37,162 nt of DNA from Oscillospiraceae bacterium (GCA_902790375.1 CADARY010000040.1:1-37162); one strand, 5' to 3'. Numbered from the stretch's first letter, positions 18,119-25,804 are shown. Notes: generated from the sequence alone by a model not told the origin. Program-made: numbers and translations.

Positions 18119-18817
18119 TTGTACCTGGATATAACCTATATCATCTTTGTGCTGCCGGCAGTGATCCTCTCCCTCTGGGCAAGCTGGAACGTCAAACACA
18201 CGTTCAAAAAATATGCCGAGGTACACAATTCCCGCGGCCTCACCGGCGCGGATGCGGCGCGGCGCGTGCTGGACGCCAATGGGCTCAGGGACGTGCCGGT
18301 GGAGCAGATCAGCGGCGAGCTCAGCGACCACTATGATCCCAAGGCCCGGGCGGTGCGCCTGTCGCAGTCCGTGTGGGGCAGCACCTCCGTCGCGGCGGTG
18401 GGCGTCGCCTGCCATGAGGTGGGCCACGCCATCCAGAACGCGGAGAACTATCTGCCGGTGCAGATCCGCCAGGCCATCATCCCCGTCACCGCATTCGGGG
18501 AGAAGCTCTCGGTCCCGCTGCTGGTCCTCGGCCTGCTGCTGAGCTCCTACAGCCGCTACTTTATCTATCTGGCCTACGCGGGCGTGGCGCTCTACGCGCT
18601 GTGCGCCGTGTTCCAGATCGTGACGCTGCCCACGGAGTTTGACGCCAGCCGCCGCGCCCTGGCGAGCATCCGGGACATGGCGCTGCTGGACGGGGAGGAG
18701 CTGCAGGGCGCGAAGAAGGTGCTCACCGCCGCGGCCCTGACCTATGTGGCAGCCCTCGCCACCACGCTGATGCAGCTTCTGCGCTTCATCGTGCTTGTGC
18801 GCGACCGGGATCGGTAA
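18119..18817 (+). CDS. YugP-type membrane zinc metallopeptidase
   Basis: A 232-aa membrane protein of the Zn_peptidase_2 family. An N-terminal TM helix (about 7-23) is followed by a soluble part with the zinc-binding HEVGH motif (VACHEVGHAIQNAE, about 97-110), then two TM helices at about 135-170 and a C-terminal helix at about 200-225. The third zinc ligand is probably the glutamate in TLPTEFDASRRAL. These proteases are widespread in Firmicutes; their substrates are largely undefined. The start is TTG at 18119: a strong GGGGG site is 8 bases upstream, and MYLDITYIIF matches the usual YugP beginning. Confidence 0.9.
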   Translation: MYLDITYIIFVLPAVILSLWASWNVKHTFKKYAEVHNSRGLTGADAARRVLDANGLRDVPVEQISGELSDHYDPKARAVRLSQSVWGSTSVAAVGVACHEVGHAIQNAENYLPVQIRQAIIPVTAFGEKLSVPLLVLGLLLSSYSRYFIYLAYAGVALYALCAVFQIVTLPTEFDASRRALASIRDMALLDGEELQGAKKVLTAAALTYVAALATTLMQLLRFIVLVRDRDR

Positions 18818-18823
18818 AAAAGC

Positions 18824-18869
18824 AGTCAACGGGTATTTAGAAATTTTTCTAAATACCCGTTGACTTTTT
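18824..18869 (+). terminator. Perfect 20-bp hairpin terminator containing an operator copy
   Basis: agtcaacgggtatttagaaa (18824-18843) and its exact reverse complement (18846-18865) are separated by two bases; T5 follows and A-runs precede (18816-18821). It ends the protease transcript. The middle contains TATTTAGA-N6-TCTAAATA (18834-18855), identical in both half-sites and spacer length to the operator over the next promoter. The -35 hexamer of sdpR lies in its right edge. Confidence 0.85.
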
Positions 18870-18911
18870 GCTGCCGCTGTGCTACTATCTATTTAGAAAA
18901 TGATCTAAATA
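18860..18911 (+). promoter_or_regulatory. sdpR-sdpI promoter with overlapping operator
   Basis: TTGACT (18860-18865), 17 bases, TACTAT (18883-18888). TATTTAGA-N6-TCTAAATA at 18890-18911 covers the transcript start region. With the twin site at 18834-18855, the promoter sits between two identical operators whose centres are 56 bp apart. Autorepression by the ArsR-type regulator encoded just downstream is the natural reading. Confidence 0.8.
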
Positions 18912-18931
18912 CTTGAAAGAAGGGATGCCCG

Positions 18932-19213
18932 ATGGGATTCAGCGAGACGATGAAGGCCCTGTCGGACCCGGTGCGGCGGGAGATCCTGAACCTGCTCAAG
19001 TCCGGGCGCATGACGGCGGGGGACATCGCGGGCCGCTTCGACATGACCGGGGCCACGGTGTCCTACCACCTGTCGCAGCTCAAGAAGGCCGGCCTCATCT
19101 TTGAGAGCCGGGAGAAGAATTACATCTATTACAGTCTGAACGCCTCCGTATTGGAGGAGGTGCTGCTCTGGATCCAGAGCCTGAAGGGAGTGGATGAGCA
19201 TGAAGAAGGATAA
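18932..19213 (+). CDS. sdpR: ArsR-type autorepressor (SdpR-like)
   Basis: A 93-aa winged-helix repressor. The helix-turn-helix is MTAGDIAGRFDMTGATVSYHLSQLKKAGLI (about 24-53, given here only as positions of interest), followed by the wing FESREKNYIYYSLN. It lacks the metal-binding Cys motifs of metal-sensing ArsR members, which fits SdpR. In the Bacillus system SdpR represses sdpRI until SdpI sequesters it at the membrane in response to the SdpC toxin. AAGAAGGG precedes the ATG at 18932 by about 8 bases. The gene overlaps sdpI. Confidence 0.85.
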   Translation: MGFSETMKALSDPVRREILNLLKSGRMTAGDIAGRFDMTGATVSYHLSQLKKAGLIFESREKNYIYYSLNASVLEEVLLWIQSLKGVDEHEEG

Positions 19214-19832
19214 GAGGACGCTGATTTTGACCACGCTTTTATGCCTGCTGCCGATGCTGGTCGGCTTCGCGGTCTACGACCGCCTGCCCGAGACGATGGC
19301 GACTCACTGGGGGCTGCACGGCGAGGTAAACGGCTGGTCGAGCCGGGCCTTCGCGGTCTTCGGTCTGCCGCTGATCGTGGCCGCACTGAACGTGGTCATG
19401 TATCTCGGGCTGAACGCCGATCCCAAGCGGGCCAACATGAGCACGGCGCTCAGACTCATCGCCGAGTGGATCTGCCCCGTCGCGTCGGTGCTGACCGGGG
19501 GACTCACGATTGCCTGGAGCCTCGGGTTTGAGATGCGCATCGAGCGCATTGTCCCGATCTTCGTCGGACTGATGTTTGTCATTGTCGGCAACTACATGCC
19601 CAAAACCAAGCAGAGCTACACCATGGGCATCCGCCTGCCCTGGACGCTGCACAGCGAGGAAAACTGGAACCGCACCCATCGCCTGGCAGGCTTCCTCTGG
19701 GTGCTCGGGGGACTGTACTTCATCGTGATGAGCTTTGTCGGCTGGACGCCGGCGGGCTTTTTGTTCCCGGTGCTGCTGATGGTTCTCATCCCAACCGTGT
19801 ATTCCTATGTGCTGCATAAAAAGGGGATATAA
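19200..19832 (+). CDS. sdpI: SdpI family immunity/signal membrane protein
   Basis: A 210-aa membrane protein with about six TM helices (about 9-26, 48-68, 80-102, 112-130, 160-178, 184-203). The hallmark N-terminal DUF1648 segment RLPETMATHWGLHGEVNGWSS and the central VGNYMPKTKQSYTMGIRLPW are both present. SdpI proteins protect against SdpC-like killing peptides and may relay the signal to SdpR. No sdpC-like toxin gene is in this window, so here it may act as orphan immunity. The start was placed at ATG 19200, nine bases after AAGGGAG; ATG 19194 is in frame but closer to that site. Confidence 0.88.
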   Translation: MKKDKRTLILTTLLCLLPMLVGFAVYDRLPETMATHWGLHGEVNGWSSRAFAVFGLPLIVAALNVVMYLGLNADPKRANMSTALRLIAEWICPVASVLTGGLTIAWSLGFEMRIERIVPIFVGLMFVIVGNYMPKTKQSYTMGIRLPWTLHSEENWNRTHRLAGFLWVLGGLYFIVMSFVGWTPAGFLFPVLLMVLIPTVYSYVLHKKGI

Positions 19833-19840
19833 GCGGAAGA

Positions 19841-19880
19841 CGCCCTGACGATCCTGCGATCCGTCAGGGCGTTTCTGGCT
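19841..19880 (+). terminator. Bidirectional-type terminator after sdpI
   Basis: cgccctgacg (19841-19850) and cgtcagggcg (19862-19871) form a 10-bp stem with an 11-base loop; ttctggcttttttattt follows. It lies between the convergent ends of sdpI and the GH36 gene. Confidence 0.85.
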
Positions 19881-19883
19881 TTT

Positions 19884-21512
19884 TTATTTCATCGACACGA
19901 CGAGCCTGCGCGTCTCGTGGCCGTCGCGGTAGTAGATCACCAGCTTGCCGGGGGAGGTCTTCACGTCGATGACGCTGCGGGGGCCGAGAGCCTCAAGGCG
20001 CTCATAGAAGGCGCGCTTCTTCTCGTCATAGGCGCCCACGTTGTCGGAGGTGAAGAGCACCCCGCCGAAGAGAGCGTTGATGGTGGCAAGGGTCTCCCGC
20101 TGCTCGGGGGTGAGCTTCATATTGTCGTCCCGCAGGAGGAAAACGTCCGGGTCGTTGCGGAAGGCCCTGCCGTCCAGATGACGGCGGAAGACTGTGTTCA
20201 GGAGCGTGCTGCGGGTGGAGGGCACCTCCCGGTGCAGCGGGCGCATATGGGCCTCGCCCAGCCAGTTGAGCGTCATGTCGCAGCCGATGCGGCAATAGTC
20301 CACCATGCCGAAGGCAGGGGCCAGCGGCACCCCGCAGCCGAGGATCAGCGCGTCACCGGAGAGCTCGCGCAGAAGGCGCATACCGTCGTACATGACCTGG
20401 GCGCGCGTCTTGTCCCGGCGGGGGATCAGGCAGGCCGCGTACAGGAAATCAAGCTTCAAAAGACCGTAGCCCCAGTCCCGCACCACGGTGTCGAAGACCT
20501 TTTGGAGGTAGGCGCGCACCTCGGGGTTATAGATATCCAGCCCGTAGAAGCCGGACCAGTTGCAGCCGCCCGGCTGGGCCCTCCCGTTTTCATCGCGCAG
20601 GAGCCAGTCCGGGTGCTCGCGCACCAGGATGGATTTTTTCTCCGCCGCGAAGGGGGCCAGCCAGATGCCCGGCAGCATGCCCGCTTTGCGGATCGAATCG
20701 GCGGCCTGCTTCATGCCGTGGGGGAAGCGCTCGTTCATCACGAGCCAGTCGCCCACGGCGTTTTCATAGCCGTCGTCGATCTGGAACACATCCGGCCGCT
20801 TTCCGGATTCCGCAAAGCCCCGGAGATCCTTTTCAATGGACTGCTCGCTGATGCCCTCATAGAGATTGTACCAGCTTGTATAGCCCGTCAGGCGCTTGCC
20901 CTTTGCCGGGGCGATGCCAAGCATGCGGAAGTATTCGTCGAAGACCTCGTCCTCCGTGCCCTTCAGCACCACCAGATCGAAGACCGGGTAATCCCCGGTG
21001 AAGTGGTGGCCGACGCAGTCCTTCTCCAGGGTGATCGTATTGCGCAGGGTGTCAAAATACAGGATCGTGAAGCCGCTCTCCTCCGCAAGGGAGCCGAAGA
21101 GGGCAAATTCCTTCCCACGGCGCACATAGGCATAGGTGAAGCCGTGCTGCTGCCCGGCGCCGCCGTAACGGACAAAGCGGTTGTCGCCGTAGCGGTCAAG
21201 GCTGTACTTCTCCACAAGCAGCTTCGGCACACAGGCGAGACTGTGCATGCTGCCCTTGACGCCTCTCTCGCGGCTGTCGGTCCAGGACTGATAGCCGTTG
21301 AGGAACAGCATGTCATGCTTTTCAAAGGGGAAGTCGAAGGCCGCGCTGACGTGCCGCAGCGTTGTTTCCCCGTCGCTGTGCAGGCGGAGGGTAAAGCGGG
21401 CGGCGCTGTTTTCGATCTCCCAGCGCACCCGGCCGCACTGACTGCTTGCGTCGCTGCCGTTCCAGGTACAGGAAAACTCGTCGGTACGCAGTTTGAAATT
21501 TGCAAGCTTCAT
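19884..21512 (-). CDS. GH36 family alpha-galactosidase
   Basis: A 542-aa cytoplasmic glycosidase, shorter than the ~730-aa classical GH36 enzymes. The N-terminal beta-sandwich (about 1-190) includes LFLNGYQSWTDSRE. The TIM barrel (about 200-470) starts with TGYTSWYNLY and has FQIDDGYE, WLAPFAAEKKS, the nucleophile D355 in GLLKLDFLYA and the acid/base D412 in RIGCDMTLNW. A short beta domain ends the protein. The family removes terminal alpha-galactose from oligosaccharides and galactolipids. It overlaps the GPH transporter gene by 4 bases, so imported sugar is the likely substrate, but the neighbouring glycosyltransferase candidate leaves a glycolipid substrate open. Confidence 0.85.
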   Translation of the reverse strand: MKLANFKLRTDEFSCTWNGSDASSQCGRVRWEIENSAARFTLRLHSDGETTLRHVSAAFDFPFEKHDMLFLNGYQSWTDSRERGVKGSMHSLACVPKLLVEKYSLDRYGDNRFVRYGGAGQQHGFTYAYVRRGKEFALFGSLAEESGFTILYFDTLRNTITLEKDCVGHHFTGDYPVFDLVVLKGTEDEVFDEYFRMLGIAPAKGKRLTGYTSWYNLYEGISEQSIEKDLRGFAESGKRPDVFQIDDGYENAVGDWLVMNERFPHGMKQAADSIRKAGMLPGIWLAPFAAEKKSILVREHPDWLLRDENGRAQPGGCNWSGFYGLDIYNPEVRAYLQKVFDTVVRDWGYGLLKLDFLYAACLIPRRDKTRAQVMYDGMRLLRELSGDALILGCGVPLAPAFGMVDYCRIGCDMTLNWLGEAHMRPLHREVPSTRSTLLNTVFRRHLDGRAFRNDPDVFLLRDDNMKLTPEQRETLATINALFGGVLFTSDNVGAYDEKKRAFYERLEALGPRSVIDVKTSPGKLVIYYRDGHETRRLVVSMK

Positions 21513-22873
21513 GCCTTTTTCCCCGCCTTCAGCTCCTCGATGCGGGAGAGGATCATCTTCTCGTTATACAGGAGGAAGAGGCACGCGCCGATCAGGCAGG
21601 TGACGGTGGCCACGACGGCGGTGGCGCGGTAGCTGGCCGCGGTGGCCGCGACGGTCATGGAGGTGAAGACCACCATGGCAATGGCCTGGCCCATCTTGAA
21701 GGCAAAGGTGCGGGCGGCAAAGAACATGCCGCTGCGGTCCTCGCCGGTCTCAAGGCGGGAGAGCTCCGCCACGTCGGCCACGCAGGCCTGGGGCAGGATG
21801 CCGAGAATGGCCATCGGCACCGCGGCGCACACGGCCACGATGAAGCCCCAGTGCAGACCCTTGCCGCAGAGGGAGGTGATGAGGAACACCAGCGCGTAGG
21901 CAAAGAAGCCCGTGACGATCAGCTTTTTCTTGCCGAGCTTCGGGGCCAGCTTGTTGACCACGGGGTAGAGGCAGACGGAGATGAAGGTCATGGTGGCGGT
22001 CAGCACGAAGGTCCAGGTGTCCTCGATCTCCATGAGCTTGGTCTCATAGAAGGCAAGGCCGGTCTGGAACAGCGTCAGGGCAAAGAAATAGATGACGTCG
22101 GAATAGACAAAGCGGCGGAACTGCCTGTTCTGGAAGGTCTTGAGCAGAGACGAGAAGGCGGCCGTCTTGCTGGGCTTGGAGTCGATGTATTCGCGCTCCT
22201 TGATGTACAGCGAGGGAACCAGCATGGCGATGCAGGCGACGGCGGACATGATGGCCACCGCCATGCGCACGGACCCGGCCTGGCCGAAGGCGCCCTGCAG
22301 CATGCCGGCCACGTTCGGCAGCATGAAGGAGATGGACTGGCCCGCGATGAAGGTAAAGGAAATGTAGGTGGAGACGTTGATGCGGTGCTCCTGGGTGTCG
22401 CCGAGCTCCGCGATCAGAGCGTTATAGGGCGTGCAGTAGATGGTCATGAAGAGGTAAAAGACCATCAGCAGGCAGAAGAGTATGGTGTCGTTCAGGGGAA
22501 TGGAGCCGGTCTGCGGCAGGGTGAAGAGGCCCACCGTCACAAGCGCGAAGGGGACGGCGATAGCCTTCATGAAGGGGATGCGGCGACCGCCCTTGTAATT
22601 TGCGCTGTCGGACCAGCCCGCGATCAAGGGATCGGTGATGGCGTCGAAGATACGGCCCACGGCGAGCACCAGGCCGAAGAGCGTGAGCTTGAAGAGGATC
22701 GGGTGCTGGGTGATGCCGGAGGCGAAAATGCCGGTGTTGGGGTTCTGGGCGTCAGGGCTGCCGGTGTAGTAATAGACCATCCAGTTGGTCACGATGCCGC
22801 TGAGCAGGCTCCAGCCGAACTGGCCGACGGCAAAGATCCAAAGGAGCTTGTTGGTGATCGGTTTCTTCTGCAT
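21509..22873 (-). CDS. GPH-family glycoside:cation symporter
   Basis: A 454-aa membrane carrier with twelve predicted TM helices, of the glycoside-pentoside-hexuronide family (MelB-like, major facilitator superfamily). The family signature is visible: GRIFDAITDPLIAGWSD near helix 2-3 with cation-site aspartates, and YCTPYNALIAELGD near helices 4-5. It brings oligosaccharides or glycosides into the cell with Na+ or H+. The coupled GH36 gene suggests an alpha-galactoside such as melibiose or raffinose. AAAAGGGAG lies about 10 bases before the ATG. Confidence 0.88.
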   Translation of the reverse strand: MQKKPITNKLLWIFAVGQFGWSLLSGIVTNWMVYYYTGSPDAQNPNTGIFASGITQHPILFKLTLFGLVLAVGRIFDAITDPLIAGWSDSANYKGGRRIPFMKAIAVPFALVTVGLFTLPQTGSIPLNDTILFCLLMVFYLFMTIYCTPYNALIAELGDTQEHRINVSTYISFTFIAGQSISFMLPNVAGMLQGAFGQAGSVRMAVAIMSAVACIAMLVPSLYIKEREYIDSKPSKTAAFSSLLKTFQNRQFRRFVYSDVIYFFALTLFQTGLAFYETKLMEIEDTWTFVLTATMTFISVCLYPVVNKLAPKLGKKKLIVTGFFAYALVFLITSLCGKGLHWGFIVAVCAAVPMAILGILPQACVADVAELSRLETGEDRSGMFFAARTFAFKMGQAIAMVVFTSMTVAATAASYRATAVVATVTCLIGACLFLLYNEKMILSRIEELKAGKKA

Positions 22874-22915
22874 GATGGTGTTCTCCCTTTTTTATATCAA
22901 TATGAATCCTCTTAA

Positions 22916-22936
22916 GCTCCCTTTCGCAAAGGGAGC
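22916..22936. repeat. Small palindrome between glycosyltransferase and symporter genes
   Basis: gctcccttt (22916-22924) and aaagggagc (22928-22936) form a 9-bp stem with loop cgc. It has no T-run on either strand, so it looks like a dispersed palindrome or a processing hairpin within the operon rather than a terminator. Confidence 0.5.
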
Positions 22937-22946
22937 CTGGTGCATT

Positions 22947-24386
22947 TCATTTCCCCACAGCCAGTTTCACGGCCTCGTAGGCGCCGTTGTAGATCCCGGC
23001 GTTTTTGGCCCGCAGGATGCTGCGGCAGAGGGCGGGGAGAACCTCATCCCCGTCCGTGATCTCATCGAGCATGGCGAGGACCTCCTCGGTCTTTTCACAC
23101 TCATAGGTGCCGTCGCCCACCTCGGCTGCGCGGATGGCGCCCCACATCTCGTGTCCGCCGACACGGTGGATCATGAGCTTGGGCACGGGGTAAAAGCTCA
23201 GCTCGCCGGGCTTGGTCAGCAGCACATCGCACGCGCGCATCAGCAGGTTCGTCACATACACCGCGGCGAAGATGTCCCTGTGGCAGAAGACCTGCACGCC
23301 CCGGAGCCCTTCGCCCTTTTCAATAAAGGCTCTGGCGGCCTCGTAGTTGTCAAAGTGCGTCTCGGCTACAGAGCGAAGCGCGGGGATGTGGGATACGATG
23401 GAATCCCATACGTCAAAATGATCGCCGGTATTGATGAGCAGGGTGACCTTGCCCGCCTGCACCTGCGGCAGCAGATGCCGGATGATGTCCTCAAAGAGCT
23501 TTTGCTGCGCGCCCGCGCCGCCGATGGAGAGCAGGTAGCGCCGGGGCGCGCCCTCCTCCATGCGCTTCAGTCTCGCGGCGCAGTCGGCCTCGATGTTTTC
23601 CACAAACTCATGGTCGACGTAGTGGCCCACATCGAAAAGACTGCCCCTGGGCATGGGCTTGAGCTGCCGCTTCTTATCCATGCCGCGCAGCATCTTGTAG
23701 CCGAGCCAGGCGGAGGGCGTCTGCACCGTGTGGATGCTCCCCTCGCTCAGGTGCAGGGCCATGGGCCAGTTGTCGGGGATGGCGTTGACCACATGGGTGA
23801 AGCCCGCGTGGACCGCCGCCTGGGCGGGCCAGACATGGGTCGCGACATAGGGCACATCCTTCGGCAGACTGCGCAGCAGGGGCGCCATGAGCTCGGCGTT
23901 TTTCTGGTCGCCCACGTTGTACGTGAGCTTGCGGAAGCCCTCATAGTTGATCGGCTCCCACACGAATTTGTTGAAGAGCCTGGAATACTGGCTGATCCGG
24001 GAGCCGAGGGAGTAGAGATCGTTCTGCCCGGAGATGATTTTCGTCGCCGTGGTTTCGGGGAAGGAGTTGAGATCCAGCCAGTAGGGCGCATAGCCCAGGG
24101 CGTGGGCCGCCGAGGCAATGGCCATGGAGATGCGGTAGTGACCGTAGCCCATGCGGATGTTGCCGACGATGACGGCGTTTTCCGGAAGCTGAAGCCCCGG
24201 CTCATCCGTCAGGACCAGGGTCTTCACCCCGAGCGGGGCGAGCACAGGGTTCTCCACTGCCTTGAAATAATACGGGCGGCCGCTGTCGTCGCCGTATTTT
24301 CTGATGAACTTCTCCTTCTGGCGGCAGGCCTTGCGATAGTCCCTGTCCGCGATCCGGTTGCCGAAGATGATCTTTGAACGCTCCAT
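22947..24386 (-). CDS. Putative GT-B glycosyltransferase, MGDG-synthase-like
   Basis: A 479-aa soluble protein. GNIRMGYGHYRISMAIASAA and the following YWLDLNSFPETT resemble the N-terminal domain of diacylglycerol glycosyltransferases (MGDG synthase/UgtP type), where a glycine-rich GxGHxxxA loop is followed by a D-h-x-x-h motif. LSIGGAGAQQKLFEDII (about 290-306) begins a second Rossmann-like half, and LTKPGELSFYPVPKL (about 405-420) resembles the nucleotide-sugar site (x-KPGG-x). The lipid-anchor helix is not obvious. I infer a two-domain glycosyltransferase; acceptor and donor are unknown. The start ATG at 24386 follows GCGGAGGAAA; the longer GTG/ATG reading from 24407 covers that site. First gene of the minus-strand operon with the symporter and alpha-galactosidase. 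Confidence 0.55.
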   Translation of the reverse strand: MERSKIIFGNRIADRDYRKACRQKEKFIRKYGDDSGRPYYFKAVENPVLAPLGVKTLVLTDEPGLQLPENAVIVGNIRMGYGHYRISMAIASAAHALGYAPYWLDLNSFPETTATKIISGQNDLYSLGSRISQYSRLFNKFVWEPINYEGFRKLTYNVGDQKNAELMAPLLRSLPKDVPYVATHVWPAQAAVHAGFTHVVNAIPDNWPMALHLSEGSIHTVQTPSAWLGYKMLRGMDKKRQLKPMPRGSLFDVGHYVDHEFVENIEADCAARLKRMEEGAPRRYLLSIGGAGAQQKLFEDIIRHLLPQVQAGKVTLLINTGDHFDVWDSIVSHIPALRSVAETHFDNYEAARAFIEKGEGLRGVQVFCHRDIFAAVYVTNLLMRACDVLLTKPGELSFYPVPKLMIHRVGGHEMWGAIRAAEVGDGTYECEKTEEVLAMLDEITDGDEVLPALCRSILRAKNAGIYNGAYEAVKLAVGK

Positions 24387-24417
24387 CTGTTTTTCCTCCG
24401 CTCTCACCAGTGCTTAC

Positions 24418-24475
24418 TTGACAAATGCAGGATCATGTGATAGTCTGTCTATCAATCTGATAGACAGACTATCAC
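24418..24475 (+). promoter_or_regulatory. tetR promoter with nested palindromic operator
   Basis: TTGACA (24418-24423), 17 bases, TAGTCT (24441-24446). An 18-bp perfect inverted repeat, gtgatagtctgtctatca (24437-24454) and tgatagacagactatcac (24458-24475), covers the -10 and start region. Each arm is itself a GATAG-N5-CTATC palindrome, so there appear to be two TetR sites side by side. It lies between the divergent TetR and glycosyltransferase genes and could control both. Confidence 0.8.
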
Positions 24476-24495
24476 AGAAAGCGGTGCCTGTCAAT

Positions 24496-25137
24496 ATGAG
24501 CAACGAAAATTCTGCAAAATCTTTGCGCGGCCTGCGCGAGGACGGGATCGTCTACGTCGCGGCGGAGCTTTTCCTGCAAAACGGGATCGAGAATGTGAAG
24601 ATGACCGACGTGGCCGAAAAGGCGGAGGTGGGCGTGGCCTCGCTCTACCGCTACTTCGGCACGAAGGAGACGCTGGTCATCCGCGCCGGGGCGCTTTTGT
24701 GGCGAGACCTGGACACGCTCTTCTCCAGCGTTTACGAGGCGGAGGATTTCCTCGCCTGCCCGGGCATTGAGCGCGTGTCCCGCCTGTTCGGGGTGTACCG
24801 CAAGCTCTTTCGGGAGCAGCCGGATTTCATCCGCTTCGTGGGGGATTTTGACAGCTTTGTCATGCGCGCAAAGCCAGACCCTGCCGCCATGGCGGAGTAT
24901 GAGGCGGGCGTGCTGAACTTTTTCCCTGTTTTTTTAAACAGCTATGAGGCGGGCATCCGGGACGGGTCGATCCGCCCCATCGTGTCCCCGCGCCTTTATT
25001 ATGACAGCGTCTGCCATGCGGTGATGGCCCTCGCCCAGAAGCTGCTGCGGGGCGAGATCCTGCAGACCGACGGCTTCGGCGACGCCTCCGAGCTCACGCT
25101 CCTGCTGGACATGGCCGAGCGCTATCTGCGTCCATAA
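24496..25137 (+). CDS. TetR/AcrR family transcriptional regulator
   Basis: 213 aa. The N-terminal helix-turn-helix is AAELFLQNGIENVKMTDVAEK followed by GVASLYRYFGTKETLV (about 18-60), the standard TetR layout. The helical ligand-binding part (about 65-213) is not assignable to a ligand. The ATG at 24496 gives the usual short N-terminus before the HTH; the upstream open frame runs through the operator and is not expected to be translated. The ribosome site is weak. It is divergent from the glycosyltransferase-symporter-alpha-galactosidase operon and is its likely repressor. Confidence 0.88.
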   Translation: MSNENSAKSLRGLREDGIVYVAAELFLQNGIENVKMTDVAEKAEVGVASLYRYFGTKETLVIRAGALLWRDLDTLFSSVYEAEDFLACPGIERVSRLFGVYRKLFREQPDFIRFVGDFDSFVMRAKPDPAAMAEYEAGVLNFFPVFLNSYEAGIRDGSIRPIVSPRLYYDSVCHAVMALAQKLLRGEILQTDGFGDASELTLLLDMAERYLRP

Positions 25138-25152
25138 TTGAACAGAACGACA

Positions 25153-25183
25153 AACACCGCTCGGGTACATCCCGGGCGGTGTT
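25153..25183 (+). terminator. Terminator after the TetR gene
   Basis: aacaccgc (25153-25160) pairs with gcggtgtt (25176-25183), and the inner cggg with cccg, around a 5-base loop; a pyrimidine-rich ctgctttcctttt follows. Confidence 0.75.
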
Positions 25184-25400
25184 CTGCTTTCCTTTTCCGC
25201 TGTGACGCTTGTGTGACAATCGCTGTGCTACACTGTGCCCGTAAACAAAAAACAGAGGCCGCAAGGCCCTCGGAAAAGGAAAAATAAATGAGACAGCATT
25301 GAATATATAGAACCGGCCCGAGACGGAAGAGCATCCGTCCCGGGCCGGTTCTTTGCTGCTTCCCTCGCAAAAATTACAGCCCCTATAGCAGAGCGCCGCT
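25174..25400 (+). repeat. Copy 1 of PepSY promoter/terminator unit, coding sequence missing
   Basis: 25174-25269 is identical over 96 bases to 28069-28164, which is the promoter and leader of the PepSY gene. 25289-25400 matches 28589-28700 (the PepSY stop codon and its terminator) with only a few mismatches. The 415 bases between these blocks in copy 2, including the whole coding sequence, are replaced here by about 19 bases. The unit keeps the promoter (TACACT at 25229-25234 with TG extension), TGTGAC repeats at 25201 and 25212, and the terminator stem at 25310-25351. It would therefore make a ~110-base RNA without a protein beyond a 4-codon ATG-AGA-CAG-CAT-TGA. Confidence 0.85.
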
Positions 25401-25447
25401 TTCAACGAGAAGATAGTTTCTCTGAAAACTGTGGCTTTTCACTTGCT

Positions 25448-25690
25448 CTATTTGATTTCCTGTTCCAGAGCATCAAACGCCGGGGTGGAAAAGAACTCGC
25501 CCAACGTGATATCCAGGCCGTCGCACAATTTCTTGATCGTAATGATCGACAAATCCCGGCGATTGCTGTCCATCATACTGTAAACGGTTGACGGCGTTAT
25601 ACCGGATATGTTGGCAAGCTCATTCGTTTTAATGCCTCTTTCAGCACAAATTTGCTGAAAACGGCAGACGACCGCATCTTTGACCGTCAT
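25448..25690 (-). CDS. XRE family HTH regulator
   Basis: An 80-aa protein, nearly all one Cro/CI-type helix-turn-helix domain: FQQICAERGIKTNELANISG, then ITPSTVYSMMDSNRRDLSI and TIKKLCDGLDITLGEFF. Such single-domain regulators are common in Clostridia, often beside mobile or accessory genes. It diverges from the small ORF at 25805. The intervening DNA has two perfect GCGTATACGC sites that are good candidates for its operator. TGAGGTGATTTC before the ATG gives an AGGTGA ribosome site. Confidence 0.9.
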   Translation of the reverse strand: MTVKDAVVCRFQQICAERGIKTNELANISGITPSTVYSMMDSNRRDLSIITIKKLCDGLDITLGEFFSTPAFDALEQEIK

Positions 25691-25726
25691 GAAATCACCT
25701 CAGAAGCATTGTAGATTTCATGACGC

Positions 25727-25771
25727 TTGCGCGTATACGCACTTGCGTATACGCGCAAATTTTGCTATACT
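25727..25771 (+). promoter_or_regulatory. Tandem palindromic operator overlapping a promoter
   Basis: ttgcgcgtatacgc (25727-25740) and gcgtatacgcgcaa (25745-25758) are perfect 14-bp inverted arms; each contains the 10-bp palindrome GCGTATACGC, 14 bp apart. TTGCGT (25743-25748), 17 bases, TATACT (25766-25771, with TGC extension) forms a rightward promoter whose -35 lies inside the second site, so binding should block it. Confidence 0.8.
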
Positions 25772-25804
25772 CCAGGCAAAAGACAAGCTTGGGGGCCAAA
25801 AGAT

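Noticed and set aside
19917-24377. Plus-strand frames of 470-570 codons opposite GH36, symporter and glycosyltransferase genes
   Set aside because: Antisense shadows; the minus-strand products are clearly recognisable or well composed.
24358-24495. Upstream extension of the TetR reading frame
   Set aside because: It would run through the promoter and 39-bp operator and adds 46 residues before a normal TetR N-terminus.
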